A stretch of 64,000 nucleotides of DNA from Glycomyces albidus (lineage in GTDB: Bacteria; Actinomycetota; Actinomycetes; Mycobacteriales; Micromonosporaceae): the NCBI RefSeq assembly GCF_009451885.1, contig NZ_WIAO01000011.1, positions 1 to 64,000 of the forward strand, given 5' to 3'. Shown here piece by piece: positions 29,457 through 39,615 of this stretch. A model generated the notes under the pieces. The model saw only the letters and a program-made list of their open reading frames with translations, had not been told where the DNA came from and did no database searches. The position numbers and the translations under genes were made by a program. Every line of letters starts with the position of its first letter. The first letter of the stretch is position 1.

Positions 29457-29979
29457 GTCTCCGAAGTTCTTCCGGAAGCTCGAGCGGAAACTGAGGAAGG
29501 CGCAGCAGGCCCACTCTCGGAAGACGAAGGGCTCGGCGAACCGGGCCAAGGCACGGCTGAAGGTCGCGAAGATCCATGAGGATGTCAAGCACGCACGTTT
29601 GGACTGGATCGACAAGCAGGTGATCGGCATCCTCCGCGAGAACCAAGCGGTGTACGTCGAGGACCTGCATGTCAATGGTCTTGCCCGTGGCCGGTCCGCG
29701 AAGAGCGTTCACGATGCGTCGTTCGGGATGTTCCTGACCCGGCTCGAATCGAAGGCGCAGCGCGTCGGCCGCACGTTCACTCGCGTCGGCAGGTACTTCC
29801 CGTCCACGCGGCTGTGCTCCGAGTGCGGCGCACTTACCGGACCCCGAGGCATAGGGGGGCTGAAGGTCCGACAGTGGGAGTGCGGGTGCGGCGCCCGGCA
29901 TGACCGTGATCGCAATGCCGAGATCAACATCAGGCGTGAAGGTCAGCGCTTGGTGGCCGCCGGGCAGGCGGACACCTGA
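28822..29979 (+). CDS. tnpB: TnpB RNA-guided nuclease (OrfB family)
   Basis: 385-residue TnpB, the transposon-encoded ancestor of Cas12, which uses an omega RNA to cut matching DNA next to a short target motif. The N-terminal [15 protein letters not shown] region is the usual OrfB helix-turn-helix opening. The RuvC nuclease appears complete: D196 in GIDLGL, E280 in VEDLHV, and the D361 region in [11 protein letters not shown]. The zinc ribbon has C332, C335, C354 and C356. Length and residue numbering closely match ISDra2 TnpB, so the protein is probably active. GTG start at 28822. The gene overlaps, in another frame, the read-through end of aroQ. TnpA would have to be supplied in trans for movement. 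Confidence 0.92.
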   Translation: MLLRYRYRLYPTAPQRAALARAFGCARVVYNDAVAARKHAHRNGLAYPRATELSKALITEAKRHPDRAWLAEVSSTVLQQALRDAVRAYSNFFASLAGKRRGARLGPPRFKRRSGTQSIRFTRGAAFRILDNGRLRLPKVGALKVAWSRDLPAEPSSVTVLRTPTGKYYASFVVAVDDGAQKLEPLEDPAAETGIDLGLAHFAVLRGGRVVESPKFFRKLERKLRKAQQAHSRKTKGSANRAKARLKVAKIHEDVKHARLDWIDKQVIGILRENQAVYVEDLHVNGLARGRSAKSVHDASFGMFLTRLESKAQRVGRTFTRVGRYFPSTRLCSECGALTGPRGIGGLKVRQWECGCGARHDRDRNAEINIRREGQRLVAAGQADT

Positions 29980-30114
29980 AATGCCTGCGGATGGCCGATA
30001 AGACCCGGGGAGACCCGGGCGCAGCCAGTTGAAACAGGAACCCGCCCGTAGACGGGCCGCATTAGCGGACCGCAAGCCGGGAACCTCCGTCCCTCCGGGC
30101 GGAGAGGATGCCAA
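29940..30114 (+). ncRNA. Probable omega RNA (reRNA) of the TnpB element
   Basis: The transposon right end downstream of tnpB contains stacked hairpins, GCCCGT-AG-ACGGGC (30044-30057) and CTCCGTCCC-TCC-GGGCGGAG (about 30086-30104), then GAGGATGCCAAC. In characterised IS605/IS1341 elements this region is the guide-RNA scaffold, with the guide being the flanking DNA just past the element. That would make GAAAGCGACAACGCCC (from 30115) the guide. The 5' end is unknown and may lie within tnpB. Confidence 0.6.
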
Positions 30115-30314
30115 CGAAAGCGACAACGCCCCGGTGGCCTCAACGTCACGATCCGCGAAAGGGGCAGGTTTCGCGCAAGCCAGAAGGACAGGACACCGAG
30201 CTCTCATGGGGTTCCAAGCACAGTTGAGCGGCCTTGAAGTGCAGTGGCTCGTGTACGGGCGCTAGCATAGGCGGTCGGTCCGCTCAACACCCAAATCGAA
30301 AGTGACGAACGCCA

Positions 30315-30872
30315 GTGGCAACCACGAATGACCTCAAGAACGGCCTGGTGCTCAACCTGGAGGGCCAGCTCTGGCAGGTGCAGGAATTCCAGCACGTCAA
30401 GCCCGGAAAGGGCCCGGCGTTCGTGCGCACGACCCTCAAGCAGATCCCCTCGGGCAAGATCGTCGACAAGACCTTCAACGCCGGCACCAAGGTCGAGACC
30501 GCGAACGTCGACCGCCGCACGATGACCTACCTCTACAAGGAGGGCGAGGACTTCGTGTTCATGGACTCGGACACCTACGACCAGATCCCGGTCGGGCCCG
30601 GCATCGTCGGCGACGCCTCCAAGTACCTGCTCGAGAACTCCGAGGCCACCGTCGCCATGCACGACGGCAAGGTCCTCTACATCGAGCTGCCGGCCGCGGT
30701 CGAGCTCGTCATCACCTACACCGAGCCGGGCCTCCAGGGCGACCGCTCCTCCGGCGGCACCAAGCCCGCCACCGTCGAGACGGGCGCCCAGGTCCTCGTG
30801 CCGCTGTTCATCGACAACGGCGAGAAGATCAAGGTCGACACCCGCGACGGCAAGTACCTCAGCCGGGCATAG
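30315..30872 (+). CDS. efp: Translation elongation factor P
   Basis: 185-residue EF-P, which relieves ribosome stalling at polyproline. Domain I has the [14 protein letters not shown] loop in which the modification-site position is Lys-Gly-Pro-Ala; the OB domains follow, ending with the [12 protein letters not shown] signature. GTG start at 30315. The 200 bp between the transposon end and the start hold a possible promoter only (TAGCAT at 30263-30268); an M24 peptidase gene, often found directly before efp, is absent. It is 2 bp from nusB and cotranscribed with it. Confidence 0.96.
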   Translation: MATTNDLKNGLVLNLEGQLWQVQEFQHVKPGKGPAFVRTTLKQIPSGKIVDKTFNAGTKVETANVDRRTMTYLYKEGEDFVFMDSDTYDQIPVGPGIVGDASKYLLENSEATVAMHDGKVLYIELPAAVELVITYTEPGLQGDRSSGGTKPATVETGAQVLVPLFIDNGEKIKVDTRDGKYLSRA

Positions 30873-30874
30873 GC

Positions 30875-31321
30875 GTGACCAAGAACCAGCAGAGCGGACC
30901 TGAGCGGCTCACCGCCCGCACCAAATGGCGGATGCGGGCCGTCGAGATCCTGTACGAGGCCGAGTCCCGCAAGGAGAGCGTGAAGCGCGTCCTCGCCGAG
31001 CGGGCCGACCGCGCGTTCACCGACCCCGAGGCCCCGCGGCTCCCGAAGTACTCCGAGGAGCTGGCGCGCGGCGTCGACGAGTACCGGTACGAGCTGGACG
31101 AGGCCATCGGCCGCGCCGCCAGCGGCTGGTCGGTCGAGCGGATGCCCGCGGTCGACCGGAACGTCCTGCGCGTGGCCCTGTACGAGATCATCTACGTCGA
31201 GGACGTCGACACGCCCGTGGCCATCAAGGAGGCCATGCGCGTGGCGGAGCAGATCGGCTCCTCCGACGACACCTCGTTCGTGAACGCGGTCCTCGACGCG
31301 GCGGCGAAGGCCGAGGAGTAG
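30875..31321 (+). CDS. nusB: Transcription antitermination factor NusB
   Basis: 148-residue all-helical factor that binds boxA RNA with NusE (S10) in rRNA antitermination. Recognisable by RTKWRMRAVEILYEAESR, the PAVDRNVLRVALYEI helix and TSFVNAVLDAAAK near the C-terminus. GTG start two bases after the efp stop. A large palindromic terminator follows. Confidence 0.95.
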   Translation: MTKNQQSGPERLTARTKWRMRAVEILYEAESRKESVKRVLAERADRAFTDPEAPRLPKYSEELARGVDEYRYELDEAIGRAASGWSVERMPAVDRNVLRVALYEIIYVEDVDTPVAIKEAMRVAEQIGSSDDTSFVNAVLDAAAKAEE

Positions 31322-31328
31322 GTCCTCA

Positions 31329-31376
31329 GCAGACGGAGACGGCCGGGCCCCGCGGGGCCCGGCCGTCTCCGTCTGC
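31329..31376. terminator. Bidirectional terminator between nusB and bldD
   Basis: Perfect 48-bp palindrome with 24-bp arms (GCAGACGGAGACGGCC...), centred at 31352/31353, beginning 7 bp after the nusB stop and between convergent genes. Confidence 0.85.
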
Positions 31377-31477
31377 CCGAGGCGGGACGCGGCAGGCCGA
31401 GCCGCCGCATCCGGAGTCGGGCGGTACGAAGAACGGCCGAGCCCTCCGATCCCGGGCCCGGCCGTCGTCCGCTTCGC

Positions 31478-31978
31478 CTATTCGGCGTCCGAGGCGAAGA
31501 ACGCCTGGAGGTCGTGCACGAGCACGCCGAAGTCCTCCAGCTTCTCGATCAGGCCGGAGGGCGTGGTCGAGTAGACCACCGCGAGGGTGTAGAGGTCGTC
31601 GGCGCGGATCGAGAGGATCCGGCCGTTGTAGTCGCCGCGACGCTGCTGGATCGAGCGCGCCAGCTTGGCGACGTGCTCGAGCTCGGGGTCGGGGTGGTCG
31701 TAGAGCGCCTCGAGGTTGAGGACGATCTTCTCGGCCTGCTCGACCGGGAGCGGCACGCCCTCGGGAAGCAGCTCCGAGACGGGGATCCGGTAGAAGTCGG
31801 CCAACTCCGCGAGGCGGCTGACCGTGATGGACCGGTCGCCCCGCTCGTAGGAACCGATGACGACGGCCTTCCACTTGCCGCCGGACTTGTCCTCGACGCC
31901 TTGCAGGGACAGGCCCTGCTGCATCCGAATGTCGCGCAGCCGGTTGCCGAGCGCCTTGGCGTAGTCAGATGTCGCCAT
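31478..31978 (-). CDS. bldD: Developmental master regulator BldD
   Basis: 166-residue XRE-type repressor of sporulation genes in filamentous actinobacteria, active as a dimer held together by tetrameric c-di-GMP. The N-terminal helix-turn-helix (LRDIRMQQGLSLQGVEDKSGG, about residues 15-35) is followed by a linker and the C-terminal domain. The published c-di-GMP motif RxD-X8-RxxD is exactly kept: R114-G-D116, eight residues, then R125-A-D-D128. This shows a c-di-GMP-responsive protein and implies a filamentous, sporulating lifestyle. Start ATG at 31978 has GGAG about 11 nt upstream; an upstream in-frame extension is not supported. Divergent from pyrR. Confidence 0.96.
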   Translation of the reverse strand: MATSDYAKALGNRLRDIRMQQGLSLQGVEDKSGGKWKAVVIGSYERGDRSITVSRLAELADFYRIPVSELLPEGVPLPVEQAEKIVLNLEALYDHPDPELEHVAKLARSIQQRRGDYNGRILSIRADDLYTLAVVYSTTPSGLIEKLEDFGVLVHDLQAFFASDAE

Positions 31979-32217
31979 GCTGGGATCAACTCCAATTTTC
32001 GGTACGAGAGGAATCCTATTGTTGACTACGGTCGGTGACCATCGGCCGTTGGGGTGCCCCCAAACAGTGTTCTTCGTCGCGTGAGGCTCGAAAGACTGAC
32101 CGGCAAACCCGAGCATACCCGTCAAACGCATAGCTACCGACACCATGGTTTTGGGACCGCCCTTTACGCTCCGTCACCGGCGGCGTAGCATGGCCCGCGA
32201 CGAAACCGTTCTTTAAC
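31979..32217. promoter_or_regulatory. Divergent promoter region of bldD and pyrR
   Basis: 272 bp separate the two starts. BldD represses its own gene in Streptomyces, and GTTGAC / GGTGAC-like half-sites occur at about 32022-32041, but they do not form a full BldD box, so no site is claimed. The pyrR side ends in the RNA leader described separately. Confidence 0.35.
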
Positions 32218-32245
32218 AGACCGTCCCGTGAGGCGGAGAAGGAGG
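32218..32245 (+). promoter_or_regulatory. PyrR-binding RNA leader overlapping the pyrR ribosome site
   Basis: The sequence CCGTCCCGTGAGGCGGAGAAGGAGG (start 32221) contains the TCCCGTGAGGC loop and the downstream GAGAAGG characteristic of PyrR-binding RNA loops (compare Bacillus UCCAGAGAGGC...AAGG). It merges with the pyrR Shine-Dalgarno (AAGGAGG), so PyrR with UMP would block translation initiation, as proposed for mycobacteria, rather than act by attenuation. Confidence 0.7.
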
Positions 32246-32250
32246 TTCGC

Positions 32251-32829
32251 GTGGTTTCCCCTGCCCTCAGGCAGACTGAGGAAGACCCGTCGGGCAAGCA
32301 GATCCTCACGGCCGAGGACATCGGCCGGATCCTCGACCGCATCGCCCACCAGATCCTCGAGAAGACCAAGGGCGCCCCCGACACCATGCTCCTGGGCATC
32401 CCCACGCGCGGCGTCGCGCTCGCCGGCCGCCTCGCCGACCGGATCCGCCGCTTCGCCGGCACCGACGTCCCCGCCGGGACCCTCGACATCACCCTCTACC
32501 GGGACGACCTGCGCCGCAACGCGCTCCGGCCCCTCGGCCCCACCGAGCTGCCGCCCGGCGGCGTGGACGACCAGCGGGTCATCCTCGTCGACGACGTCCT
32601 CTACTCCGGCCGGACCGTCCGGGCCGCGCTCAACGCGGTCCACGACCTCGGCCGCCCCGCCAGCGTCCAGCTCGCCATCCTCGTCGACCGCGGCCACCGC
32701 GAGCTGCCCATCCGCGCCGACTACGTCGGCAAGAACATCCCCACCGCCCGCGACGAGAGCGTGTCCGTGCGCCTGACCGAGTACGACGGGTTCGACGCGG
32801 TGGTCCTGACCGGAGGCCGCGAGCGATGA
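32251..32829 (+). CDS. pyrR: Pyrimidine operon regulator / uracil phosphoribosyltransferase PyrR
   Basis: 192-residue UMP-sensing RNA-binding protein that also has weak uracil phosphoribosyltransferase activity. The PRPP-binding motif is [13 protein letters not shown]; the N-terminal [20 protein letters not shown] and the TLYRDDLRR flexible loop are typical. GTG start with AAGGAGG upstream. First gene of the pyr operon; its stop overlaps pyrB (ATGA). Confidence 0.95.
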   Translation: MVSPALRQTEEDPSGKQILTAEDIGRILDRIAHQILEKTKGAPDTMLLGIPTRGVALAGRLADRIRRFAGTDVPAGTLDITLYRDDLRRNALRPLGPTELPPGGVDDQRVILVDDVLYSGRTVRAALNAVHDLGRPASVQLAILVDRGHRELPIRADYVGKNIPTARDESVSVRLTEYDGFDAVVLTGGRER

Positions 32830-33746
32830 AGCACCTGCTCACCACCAAAGAGCTCACGCGCGACGAGGCCGAGCTGATCCTCGACGTCACCGAGCAGATG
32901 GCCGAGGCCGTCACCGGCCGCGAGGTCCCCAAACTCCCGGCCCTCCGCGGCCGCACCGTCGTCAACCTCTTCTTCGAGGACTCGACCCGCACCCGCACCT
33001 CGTTCGAGACCGCCGCCAAGCGCCTCTCGGCCGACGTCGTCAACTTCGCCGCCAAGACCTCCAGCGTCAACAAGGGCGAGAGCCTGCGCGACACCGCGCT
33101 CACCCTCCAGGCCATGGGCGCCGACGCGGTCGTCATCCGCCACCCCGCCGCGGGCGCGCCCCAGCGGCTCACCGAGTGGATCGACGGCGCCGTCCTCAAC
33201 GCCGGCGACGGCACCCACGCCCACCCGACCCAGGCCCTCCTCGACGCCTACACGATGAAGCAGCGGCTCGGCGCCGTCGAGGGCCGCACCGTCGCGATCG
33301 TGGGGGACATCCTCCACTCCCGCGTCGCCCGCTCGAACGTCTGGCTCCTGTCGAAGCTCGGCGCGAACGTCCGCCTCGTCGGCCCGCCTACCCTGCTGCC
33401 CAAGGACATCGGCGACTGGCCGGTCGAGGTCGAGTACGACCTCGACGCGAGCCTCAAAGACGTCGACGCGATCATGATGCTCCGCGTCCAGCGCGAGCGC
33501 ATGCACGCCGCGTTCTTCCCGACCGCCAACGAGTACGCCCGCCTCTACGGCCTCGACGAGCGCCGCCTCGCCCTCCTGCCCGACCACGCGATCGTCATGC
33601 ACCCCGGCCCGATGAACCGCGGCATGGAGATCGCCGCGACCGTCGCCGACTCGCCCCGCGCCACCATCACCGAGCAGGTGACCAACGGCGTGTGGGTCCG
33701 CATGGCCGTCCTCTACCTGCTGCTCACGAACGGAGAAGCCCGGTGA
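32826..33746 (+). CDS. pyrB: Aspartate carbamoyltransferase catalytic subunit
   Basis: Second pyrimidine step: carbamoyl phosphate plus aspartate. 306 residues, with the carbamoyl-phosphate motif [13 protein letters not shown], the [14 protein letters not shown] His/Pro segment and [11 protein letters not shown]. Coupled to pyrR upstream and pyrC downstream by 4-bp overlaps. Confidence 0.96.
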   Translation: MKHLLTTKELTRDEAELILDVTEQMAEAVTGREVPKLPALRGRTVVNLFFEDSTRTRTSFETAAKRLSADVVNFAAKTSSVNKGESLRDTALTLQAMGADAVVIRHPAAGAPQRLTEWIDGAVLNAGDGTHAHPTQALLDAYTMKQRLGAVEGRTVAIVGDILHSRVARSNVWLLSKLGANVRLVGPPTLLPKDIGDWPVEVEYDLDASLKDVDAIMMLRVQRERMHAAFFPTANEYARLYGLDERRLALLPDHAIVMHPGPMNRGMEIAATVADSPRATITEQVTNGVWVRMAVLYLLLTNGEAR

Positions 33747-35044
33747 CCGACCTCCTCATCAAGAGCGCCGACCTCGTCGGCCGGGGCCGCCAGGACGTCC
33801 TCGTCCGCGACGGCCGCGTCGCCGAGATCGGCTCCATCGCCAAGGCCGGGTCGGCCACCGTCGTCGACGCCGACGGCCTGGTCCTCCTGCCCGGCCTCGT
33901 CGACCTCCACACCCACCTGCGCGAGCCGGGCCGCGAAGACGCCGAGACCGTCCACTCCGGCACCCGCGCCGCCGCCAAGGGCGGGTACACCGCCGTGTGC
34001 GCCATGGCGAACTCGTACCCGGTCGCCGACACCGCCGGCGTCGTCGAGCAGGTCGCCGCGCTCGGCAAGGCCGCCGGCTACGCCGACGTGCAGCCCGTCG
34101 GCGCCGTCTCCGTCGGCCTCGAAGGCAGGCAGCTCGCCGAGATCGGCGCCATGGCCCGCTCGGCGGCCGCGGTCCGCATGTTCTCCGACGACGGCCACTG
34201 CGTCTCGGACCCGATCCTCATGCGCCGCGCCCTCGAGTACGTGAAGACCTTCGGCGGGCTCATCGCCCAGCACGCCGAGGAGCCGCGCCTGACCGAAGGC
34301 GCCCAGATGAACGAGGGCGCCGTCTCCGCCGAGCTCGGCCTGCCCGGCTGGCCCGCCGTCGCCGAGGAGGCGATCATCGCCCGCGACGTGCTCCTCGCCG
34401 AGTACACCGGCGCGCGCGTCCACTTCTGCCACGTCTCCACGGCCCGCTCGGTCGACATCATCCGCGAGGCCAAGGCCCGCGGCGCGAACGTCACCGCCGA
34501 GGTCTGCCCGCACCACCTGCTCCTCACCGACGAGGCCGCCCGCACCTACGACCCGGTGTACAAGGTGAACCCGCCGCTGCGGCGCGAAGCCGACGTCGCG
34601 GTCCTGCGCGGCGCGCTCGCCGAAGGCGTCATCGACGCCGTCGCCACCGACCACGCCCCGCACGCCCCGCAGGACAAGGACTGCGAATGGGCCGCCGCCC
34701 GGCCCGGGATGCTCGGGCTCGAGACCGCCCTGTCGATCACCGTCCTCGCGCTCGGCGGCCCCGCCGAAGCCGACTGGGACACGATCGCCGAGCGCACCTC
34801 CCGCACCCCGGCGCGCATCGCCGGCCTCGAAGCCCACGGCCGCGACCCGAAACCGGGCACCGAGGCCAACTTCACCCTCGTCGACCCCGCCGCGACCTGG
34901 ACCGTCGTCCCCGGCGAACTCGCGTCGCTGTCGCGGAACACCCCGTACGCCGGGATGGAACTCCCGGTCACCGTCCAGGCGACGTTCCTCCGGGGGCGCG
35001 CCACCGTGCTGAACGGCAAGATCGCAGAGGAGACGACCGAATGA
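33743..35044 (+). CDS. pyrC: Dihydroorotase
   Basis: 433-residue class I (type with two-zinc) amidohydrolase. Metal ligands are visible in [22 protein letters not shown] and ATDHAPH; the carboxylated-lysine position of some classes is not apparent. GTG start at 33743 overlapping the pyrB stop (GTGA). Its stop overlaps the carA start. Confidence 0.95.
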   Translation: MTDLLIKSADLVGRGRQDVLVRDGRVAEIGSIAKAGSATVVDADGLVLLPGLVDLHTHLREPGREDAETVHSGTRAAAKGGYTAVCAMANSYPVADTAGVVEQVAALGKAAGYADVQPVGAVSVGLEGRQLAEIGAMARSAAAVRMFSDDGHCVSDPILMRRALEYVKTFGGLIAQHAEEPRLTEGAQMNEGAVSAELGLPGWPAVAEEAIIARDVLLAEYTGARVHFCHVSTARSVDIIREAKARGANVTAEVCPHHLLLTDEAARTYDPVYKVNPPLRREADVAVLRGALAEGVIDAVATDHAPHAPQDKDCEWAAARPGMLGLETALSITVLALGGPAEADWDTIAERTSRTPARIAGLEAHGRDPKPGTEANFTLVDPAATWTVVPGELASLSRNTPYAGMELPVTVQATFLRGRATVLNGKIAEETTE

Positions 35045-36192
35045 GCAGCAGAGCACCAGCGATCCTCGTCCTCGAGGACGGCCGCGTCTTCCGCGGCGCC
35101 GCCTACGGCTCCGTCGGCGAGACCTTCGGTGAGGCCGTCTTCAACACCGGCATGACCGGCTACCAGGAGACCCTGACCGACCCGTCCTACTACGGCCAGG
35201 TCGTCGCCCAGACCGCCCCGCAGATCGGCAACACCGGCTGGAACGACGAGGACGACGAGTCCCGCCGCATCTGGGTCGCCGGGTACGTCGTCCGCGACGC
35301 CTCCCGCACCGCCTCCAACTGGCGCGCCGAGCGCGGCCTCGAAGACGAGCTCGCCGCCCAGGGCGTCGTCGGCATCTGCGAGGTCGACACCCGCGCCCTC
35401 ACCCGCCACCTGCGCGACAAGGGCGCCATGCGCGTCGGCATCTCCTCGCGCTCGACCGACGCCGAGGAGCTCCTCGCGAAGGTCCGCGACACGCCGCAGA
35501 TGGCCGGCGCCAACCACGTCGGCGCCGTCACCGCCTCCGAGCCCTACACCTACCAGGCCAAGGGCACCCCGAAGTACACCGTCGCCGCCCTCGACCTCGG
35601 CATCAAGCGGAACACCCCGCGCCGCCTCGCCGAACGCGGCATCACCACCACCGTCTACCCGGCCTACGCCACGGTCGACCTGCTCCTCGACGGGAACCCC
35701 GACGCGGTGTTCCTCTCCAACGGACCCGGCGACCCCGCCACCGCCGAGCACCAGGTCGAGCTCACCCGCGAGCTGCTGCGCCGCCGCGTGCCCGTCTTCG
35801 GCATCTGCTTCGGCAACCAGATCCTCGGCCGCGCCCTGGGCCTGGAGACCTACAAGCTGAAGTTCGGCCACCGCGGCGTCAACCAGCCGGTCCTCGACCG
35901 GCACACCGACAAGATCGAGATCACCGCCCACAACCACGGGTTCGCCCTCAAGGCGCCCGAATCCGGCGAGTACTTCGACACCGAGTTCGGGCGCGTCCAG
36001 GTCAGCCACGTCTGCCTCAACGACGGCGTCGTCGAAGGGCTCACCTGCCTCGACGCCCCCGCCTACTCCGTCCAGTACCACCCCGAGGCCGCCGCCGGCC
36101 CGCACGACGCCGACTACCTGTTCGACCGGCTCGTCGAACTGATCGAGAACACGCGCTCGAACGACAGCAAGGGGGCCAAGGCCAATGCCTAA
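35041..36192 (+). CDS. carA: Carbamoyl-phosphate synthase small subunit
   Basis: 383-residue glutaminase subunit that hands ammonia to CarB. The class I amidotransferase triad is complete: [11 protein letters not shown] (nucleophilic Cys), and the His/Glu of [10 protein letters not shown]. The N-terminal CPSase domain has [25 protein letters not shown]. Spacing to carB is an 8-bp overlap. Confidence 0.96.
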   Translation: MSSRAPAILVLEDGRVFRGAAYGSVGETFGEAVFNTGMTGYQETLTDPSYYGQVVAQTAPQIGNTGWNDEDDESRRIWVAGYVVRDASRTASNWRAERGLEDELAAQGVVGICEVDTRALTRHLRDKGAMRVGISSRSTDAEELLAKVRDTPQMAGANHVGAVTASEPYTYQAKGTPKYTVAALDLGIKRNTPRRLAERGITTTVYPAYATVDLLLDGNPDAVFLSNGPGDPATAEHQVELTRELLRRRVPVFGICFGNQILGRALGLETYKLKFGHRGVNQPVLDRHTDKIEITAHNHGFALKAPESGEYFDTEFGRVQVSHVCLNDGVVEGLTCLDAPAYSVQYHPEAAAGPHDADYLFDRLVELIENTRSNDSKGAKANA

Positions 36193-39100
36193 GCGCGACG
36201 ACCTCAACCACATCCTCGTCATCGGATCCGGCCCCATCCAGATCGGCCAGGCCTGCGAGTTCGACTACTCCGGCACCCAGGCGTGCCGCGTCCTCCGCGA
36301 GGAGGGCCTGCGCGTCACCCTCGTCAACTCCAACCCGGCCACGATCATGACCGACCCCGAGTTCGCCGACGCCACCTACGTCGAGCCGATCACCACCGAG
36401 GTCATCGAGCAGATCATCGCCAAGGAGAAGCCCGACGCGATCCTGGCGACCCTCGGCGGCCAGACCGCCCTCAACGCCGCCGTCGCCCTCCACGAGGCCG
36501 GGATCCTCGAGAAGCACGGCGTCGAGCTCATCGGCGCCGACATGGACGCCATCCAGCGCGGCGAGGACCGCCAGCAGTTCAAGGAGGTCGTCCTCAAGGT
36601 CGGCGGCGAGGTACCCAGGTCCGCGGTCTGCCACTCCATGGACGAGGTCCGCGACACCGTCAAGGAGCTCGGCCTGCCCGTGGTCATCCGCCCCTCCTTC
36701 ACCATGGGCGGCCTCGGCTCCGGCATGGCCTACACCTGGGAGGACGTCGACCGCATCGCCGGCAACGGCCTCGCCGAGTCCCCCACCACCGAGGTCCTCA
36801 TCGAGGAGTCCGTCCTCGGCTGGAAGGAGTACGAGCTCGAGCTCATGCGCGACCGCGACGACAACGTCGTCGTGGTCTGCTCCATCGAGAACGTCGACCC
36901 CATGGGCGTCCACACCGGCGACTCCGTCACCGTCGCCCCCTCGATGACCCTCACCGACCGCGAATACCAGCACATGCGCGACGTCGGCATCGCGATCCTC
37001 CGCGAGGTCGGCGTCGACACCGGCGGCTGCAACATCCAGTTCGCGATCGACCCGGCCACCGGCCGCATGATCGTGATCGAGATGAACCCGCGCGTCTCCC
37101 GCTCCTCCGCGCTCGCATCCAAGGCCACCGGCTTCCCGATCGCGAAGATCGCCGCGAAGCTCGCCATCGGCTACACGCTCGACGAGATCCCGAACGACAT
37201 CACCAAGGCCACCCCGGCCGCGTTCGAGCCGACCCTCGACTACGTCGTCGTCAAGGTCCCGCGGTTCACGTTCGAGAAGTTCCCCGGCGCCGACCCGACC
37301 CTCACCACCACGATGAAGTCCGTCGGCGAGGCCATGAGCCTGGGCCGGACCTTCCAGCAGGCCCTCCAGAAGGCCCTGCGCTCCACCGAGACCAAGGCCG
37401 CCGGGTTCTGGACCCGCCCCGACCCCGAGGGCGCCACCCTCGAGAACACGCTCGAGGCGCTGAAGACCGCCCACGACGGCACCCTCTACACCGCCGAGCG
37501 CGCCCTCCGCCTCGGCGCGTCCGTCGCCGAGGTCCACGACGCGTGCAAGATCGACCCGTGGTTCCTCGACCAGATCGCCCAGCTCATCGAGGTGCGCGAC
37601 GAGATCGAGACCGCCGCGGTCGCCGACGGGGCGCTCCTGCGCCGCGCCAAGCGCGCCGGCTTCTCCGACGCCCAGATCGCGGCCCTGCGGCCCGAGTTCG
37701 CCGGCGAGGACGGCGTGCGCCGCCTGCGCCACCGGCTCGGCCTGCGCCCGGTCTACAAGACCGTCGACACCTGCGCCGCCGAGTTCGAGGCCCACACGCC
37801 CTACCACTACTCGACCTACGAGGACGAGACCGAGGTCGCGCCCTCGGACCGGCCCAAGGTCATGATCCTCGGCTCCGGCCCCAACCGGATCGGCCAGGGC
37901 ATCGAGTTCGACTACAGCTGCGTCCACGCCGTCCAGGCCCTGCGCGAGGTCGGCTACGAGACCATCATGGTCAACTGCAACCCCGAGACCGTCTCCACCG
38001 ACTACGACACCGCCGACCGGCTCTACTTCGAGCCGCTCACCTTCGAGGACGTCACCGAGGTCTTCCACGCCGAGGACGAGTCCGGGAAGGCCGCCGGCGG
38101 CCCCGGCGTCGTCGGCGTCGTCGTCCAGCTCGGCGGCCAGACCCCGCTCGGGCTCGCCGAGCGCCTCGAGCAGGCCGGCCTCCCGATCGTCGGCACCAGC
38201 CCCAGGGCCATCGACAACGCCGAGGACCGCGGCGTCTTCGGGCGCCTCCTCGGCGACCTCGGCCTCGTCGCCCCCGCCGGCGGCACCGCCACCTCCTACG
38301 AGGAGGCCCGCGAGGTCGCCGCCCAGATCGGCTACCCCGTCCTGGTCCGGCCCTCGTACGTCCTCGGCGGCCGCGGCATGGAGATCGTCTACGACGAGGA
38401 CTCCCTCGCCGGGTTCATCACCCGCGCCACCGCCGCCAGCCCCGAGCACCCGGTCCTCATCGACCGGTTCCTCGACGACGCGATCGAGATCGACGTCGAC
38501 TGCCTCTGCGACGGCGAGGACTTCTACCTCGGCGGCATCATGGAGCACATCGAGGAGGCCGGCGTCCACTCCGGCGACTCCTCCTGCGCGCTCCCGCCGA
38601 TCACCCTCGGCGCCGCCGTCATCGAGCAGATCCGCGACTACACCGCCAAGCTCGCCTTCGGCATCGGCGTCCGCGGCCTCATGAACGTCCAGTACGCCCT
38701 CAAGGACGAGCAGCTCTACGTCCTCGAAGCGAACCCGCGCGCCTCCCGCACGGTCCCGTTCGTCTCCAAGGCCACCGCCGTCCCGCTCGCCAAGGCCGCC
38801 GCCCGCATCGCCCTCGGCGCCAAGATCAGCGACCTGCGCGCCGAAGGCATGCTCCTGCCCGAAGGCGACGGCTCCGACGCCGGACCCGAGGTGCCCATCA
38901 GCGTCAAGGAGGTGCTCCTGCCCTTCAAGCGCTTCCGCACCGTCGAAGGCTCCGGCATCGACGCCGTCCTCGGCCCGGAGATGAAGTCCACCGGCGAGGT
39001 CATGGGCATCGACTCGTCCTTCGGCCTCGCCTTCGCCAAGGCCACCCTCGCCGTCTACGGCAAGCTCCCCACCTCCGGGAAGCTCTTCGTGTCCGTCGCC

Positions 39101-39505
39101 GACCGCGACAAGCGCTCCATCGTCTTCCCGGTGCGCCGCCTCGTCGACCTCGGCTTCACCGTCTACGCCACCGAAGGCACCGGCCTGGTCCTCAAGCGCC
39201 ACGGCATCGATTTCACGCCCGTGGGCCGCCACAGCGCGGGCGCCGACGTCGACGCGGTCGCGCTCATCGCCTCCGGCGAGATCGACCTGGTCATCACCAC
39301 GCCCTCGGCCTCCACCGGCCCGCGCACCGACGGCTGGGAGATCCGCTCCGCCGCCGTCGTCGCCGACGTCGCCTGCGTCACCACCATCCAGGGCGCCGCG
39401 GCCGCCACGCAGGCCATCGAATCGGCCTCGCGCGGCGAGATCCGCGTCGCCTCGCTCCAGGAGCTCCACCGCCGACTCCGCGGCGGCGAGCGGGCCGCGG
39501 CGTAG
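36185..39505 (+). CDS. carB: Carbamoyl-phosphate synthase large subunit
   Basis: 1106-residue synthetase with two homologous ATP-grasp halves. [17 protein letters not shown] near residue 16 and its duplicate [17 protein letters not shown] near residue 562 open the two carboxyphosphate and carbamoyl-phosphate domains; [17 protein letters not shown] and [15 protein letters not shown] are the paired ATP-grasp ends. The C-terminal MGS-like allosteric domain ([13 protein letters not shown] to end) is present, so UMP or ornithine control is likely. Confidence 0.97.
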   Translation: MPKRDDLNHILVIGSGPIQIGQACEFDYSGTQACRVLREEGLRVTLVNSNPATIMTDPEFADATYVEPITTEVIEQIIAKEKPDAILATLGGQTALNAAVALHEAGILEKHGVELIGADMDAIQRGEDRQQFKEVVLKVGGEVPRSAVCHSMDEVRDTVKELGLPVVIRPSFTMGGLGSGMAYTWEDVDRIAGNGLAESPTTEVLIEESVLGWKEYELELMRDRDDNVVVVCSIENVDPMGVHTGDSVTVAPSMTLTDREYQHMRDVGIAILREVGVDTGGCNIQFAIDPATGRMIVIEMNPRVSRSSALASKATGFPIAKIAAKLAIGYTLDEIPNDITKATPAAFEPTLDYVVVKVPRFTFEKFPGADPTLTTTMKSVGEAMSLGRTFQQALQKALRSTETKAAGFWTRPDPEGATLENTLEALKTAHDGTLYTAERALRLGASVAEVHDACKIDPWFLDQIAQLIEVRDEIETAAVADGALLRRAKRAGFSDAQIAALRPEFAGEDGVRRLRHRLGLRPVYKTVDTCAAEFEAHTPYHYSTYEDETEVAPSDRPKVMILGSGPNRIGQGIEFDYSCVHAVQALREVGYETIMVNCNPETVSTDYDTADRLYFEPLTFEDVTEVFHAEDESGKAAGGPGVVGVVVQLGGQTPLGLAERLEQAGLPIVGTSPRAIDNAEDRGVFGRLLGDLGLVAPAGGTATSYEEAREVAAQIGYPVLVRPSYVLGGRGMEIVYDEDSLAGFITRATAASPEHPVLIDRFLDDAIEIDVDCLCDGEDFYLGGIMEHIEEAGVHSGDSSCALPPITLGAAVIEQIRDYTAKLAFGIGVRGLMNVQYALKDEQLYVLEANPRASRTVPFVSKATAVPLAKAAARIALGAKISDLRAEGMLLPEGDGSDAGPEVPISVKEVLLPFKRFRTVEGSGIDAVLGPEMKSTGEVMGIDSSFGLAFAKATLAVYGKLPTSGKLFVSVADRDKRSIVFPVRRLVDLGFTVYATEGTGLVLKRHGIDFTPVGRHSAGADVDAVALIASGEIDLVITTPSASTGPRTDGWEIRSAAVVADVACVTTIQGAAAATQAIESASRGEIRVASLQELHRRLRGGERAAA

Positions 39506-39545
39506 GACGGCATGGCGACGCCCGCGCGCCGCGCGTGACACGCAG

Positions 39546-39592
39546 CACCGGGTGAGCGGCCCACTGACAGTGCCGGTTCCGCTCACCCGGTG
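39546..39592 (+). terminator. Hairpin between carB and pyrD (terminator or attenuator)
   Basis: Perfect 14-bp stem CACCGGGTGAGCGG (39546-39559) with its complement 39579-39592 and a 19-nt loop. It splits the pyr operon into pyrRBC-carAB and pyrDF; the pyrD start is only 24 bp downstream, so read-through or a promoter at TATACA (39601-39606) must supply pyrD. Confidence 0.65.
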
Positions 39593-39615
39593 AATTGACG
39601 TATACAGGAATGAGC

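Larger units (their letters stand above)
28785..30114 (+). mobile_element. TnpB-only IS200/IS605-superfamily element (IS1341 group)
   Basis: Element with an intact tnpB and no tnpA. Left end is placed after TTAT (28781-28784), a typical IS605-type target tetranucleotide; this boundary is a guess. The right end is better supported: after the tnpB stop comes the stem-loop region ending in GAGGATGCCAAC (30104-30114), the usual end of IS1341-group elements. As expected for the family there are no terminal inverted repeats and no target duplication. Codon use in the element (AAA, AGG, GGT, GTT) is less GC-biased than its neighbours, suggesting transfer. Confidence 0.7.

Noticed and set aside
29263-30207. 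Minus-strand open frame across tnpB and the right end
   Set aside because: It is antisense to an intact nuclease gene with complete catalytic motifs and has no recognisable domain.
32020-32060. BldD autoregulatory box
   Set aside because: GTGAC-like half-sites exist, but spacing and symmetry do not match the published box well enough to call it.
36041-39586. Very long antisense open frame opposite carB (about 1180 codons); similar ones opposite uvrA (6352-9858) and over coaBC-metK-priA (42903-47426)
   Set aside because: These mirror real genes in high-GC DNA, contain no recognisable domains, and lack starts with ribosome sites.
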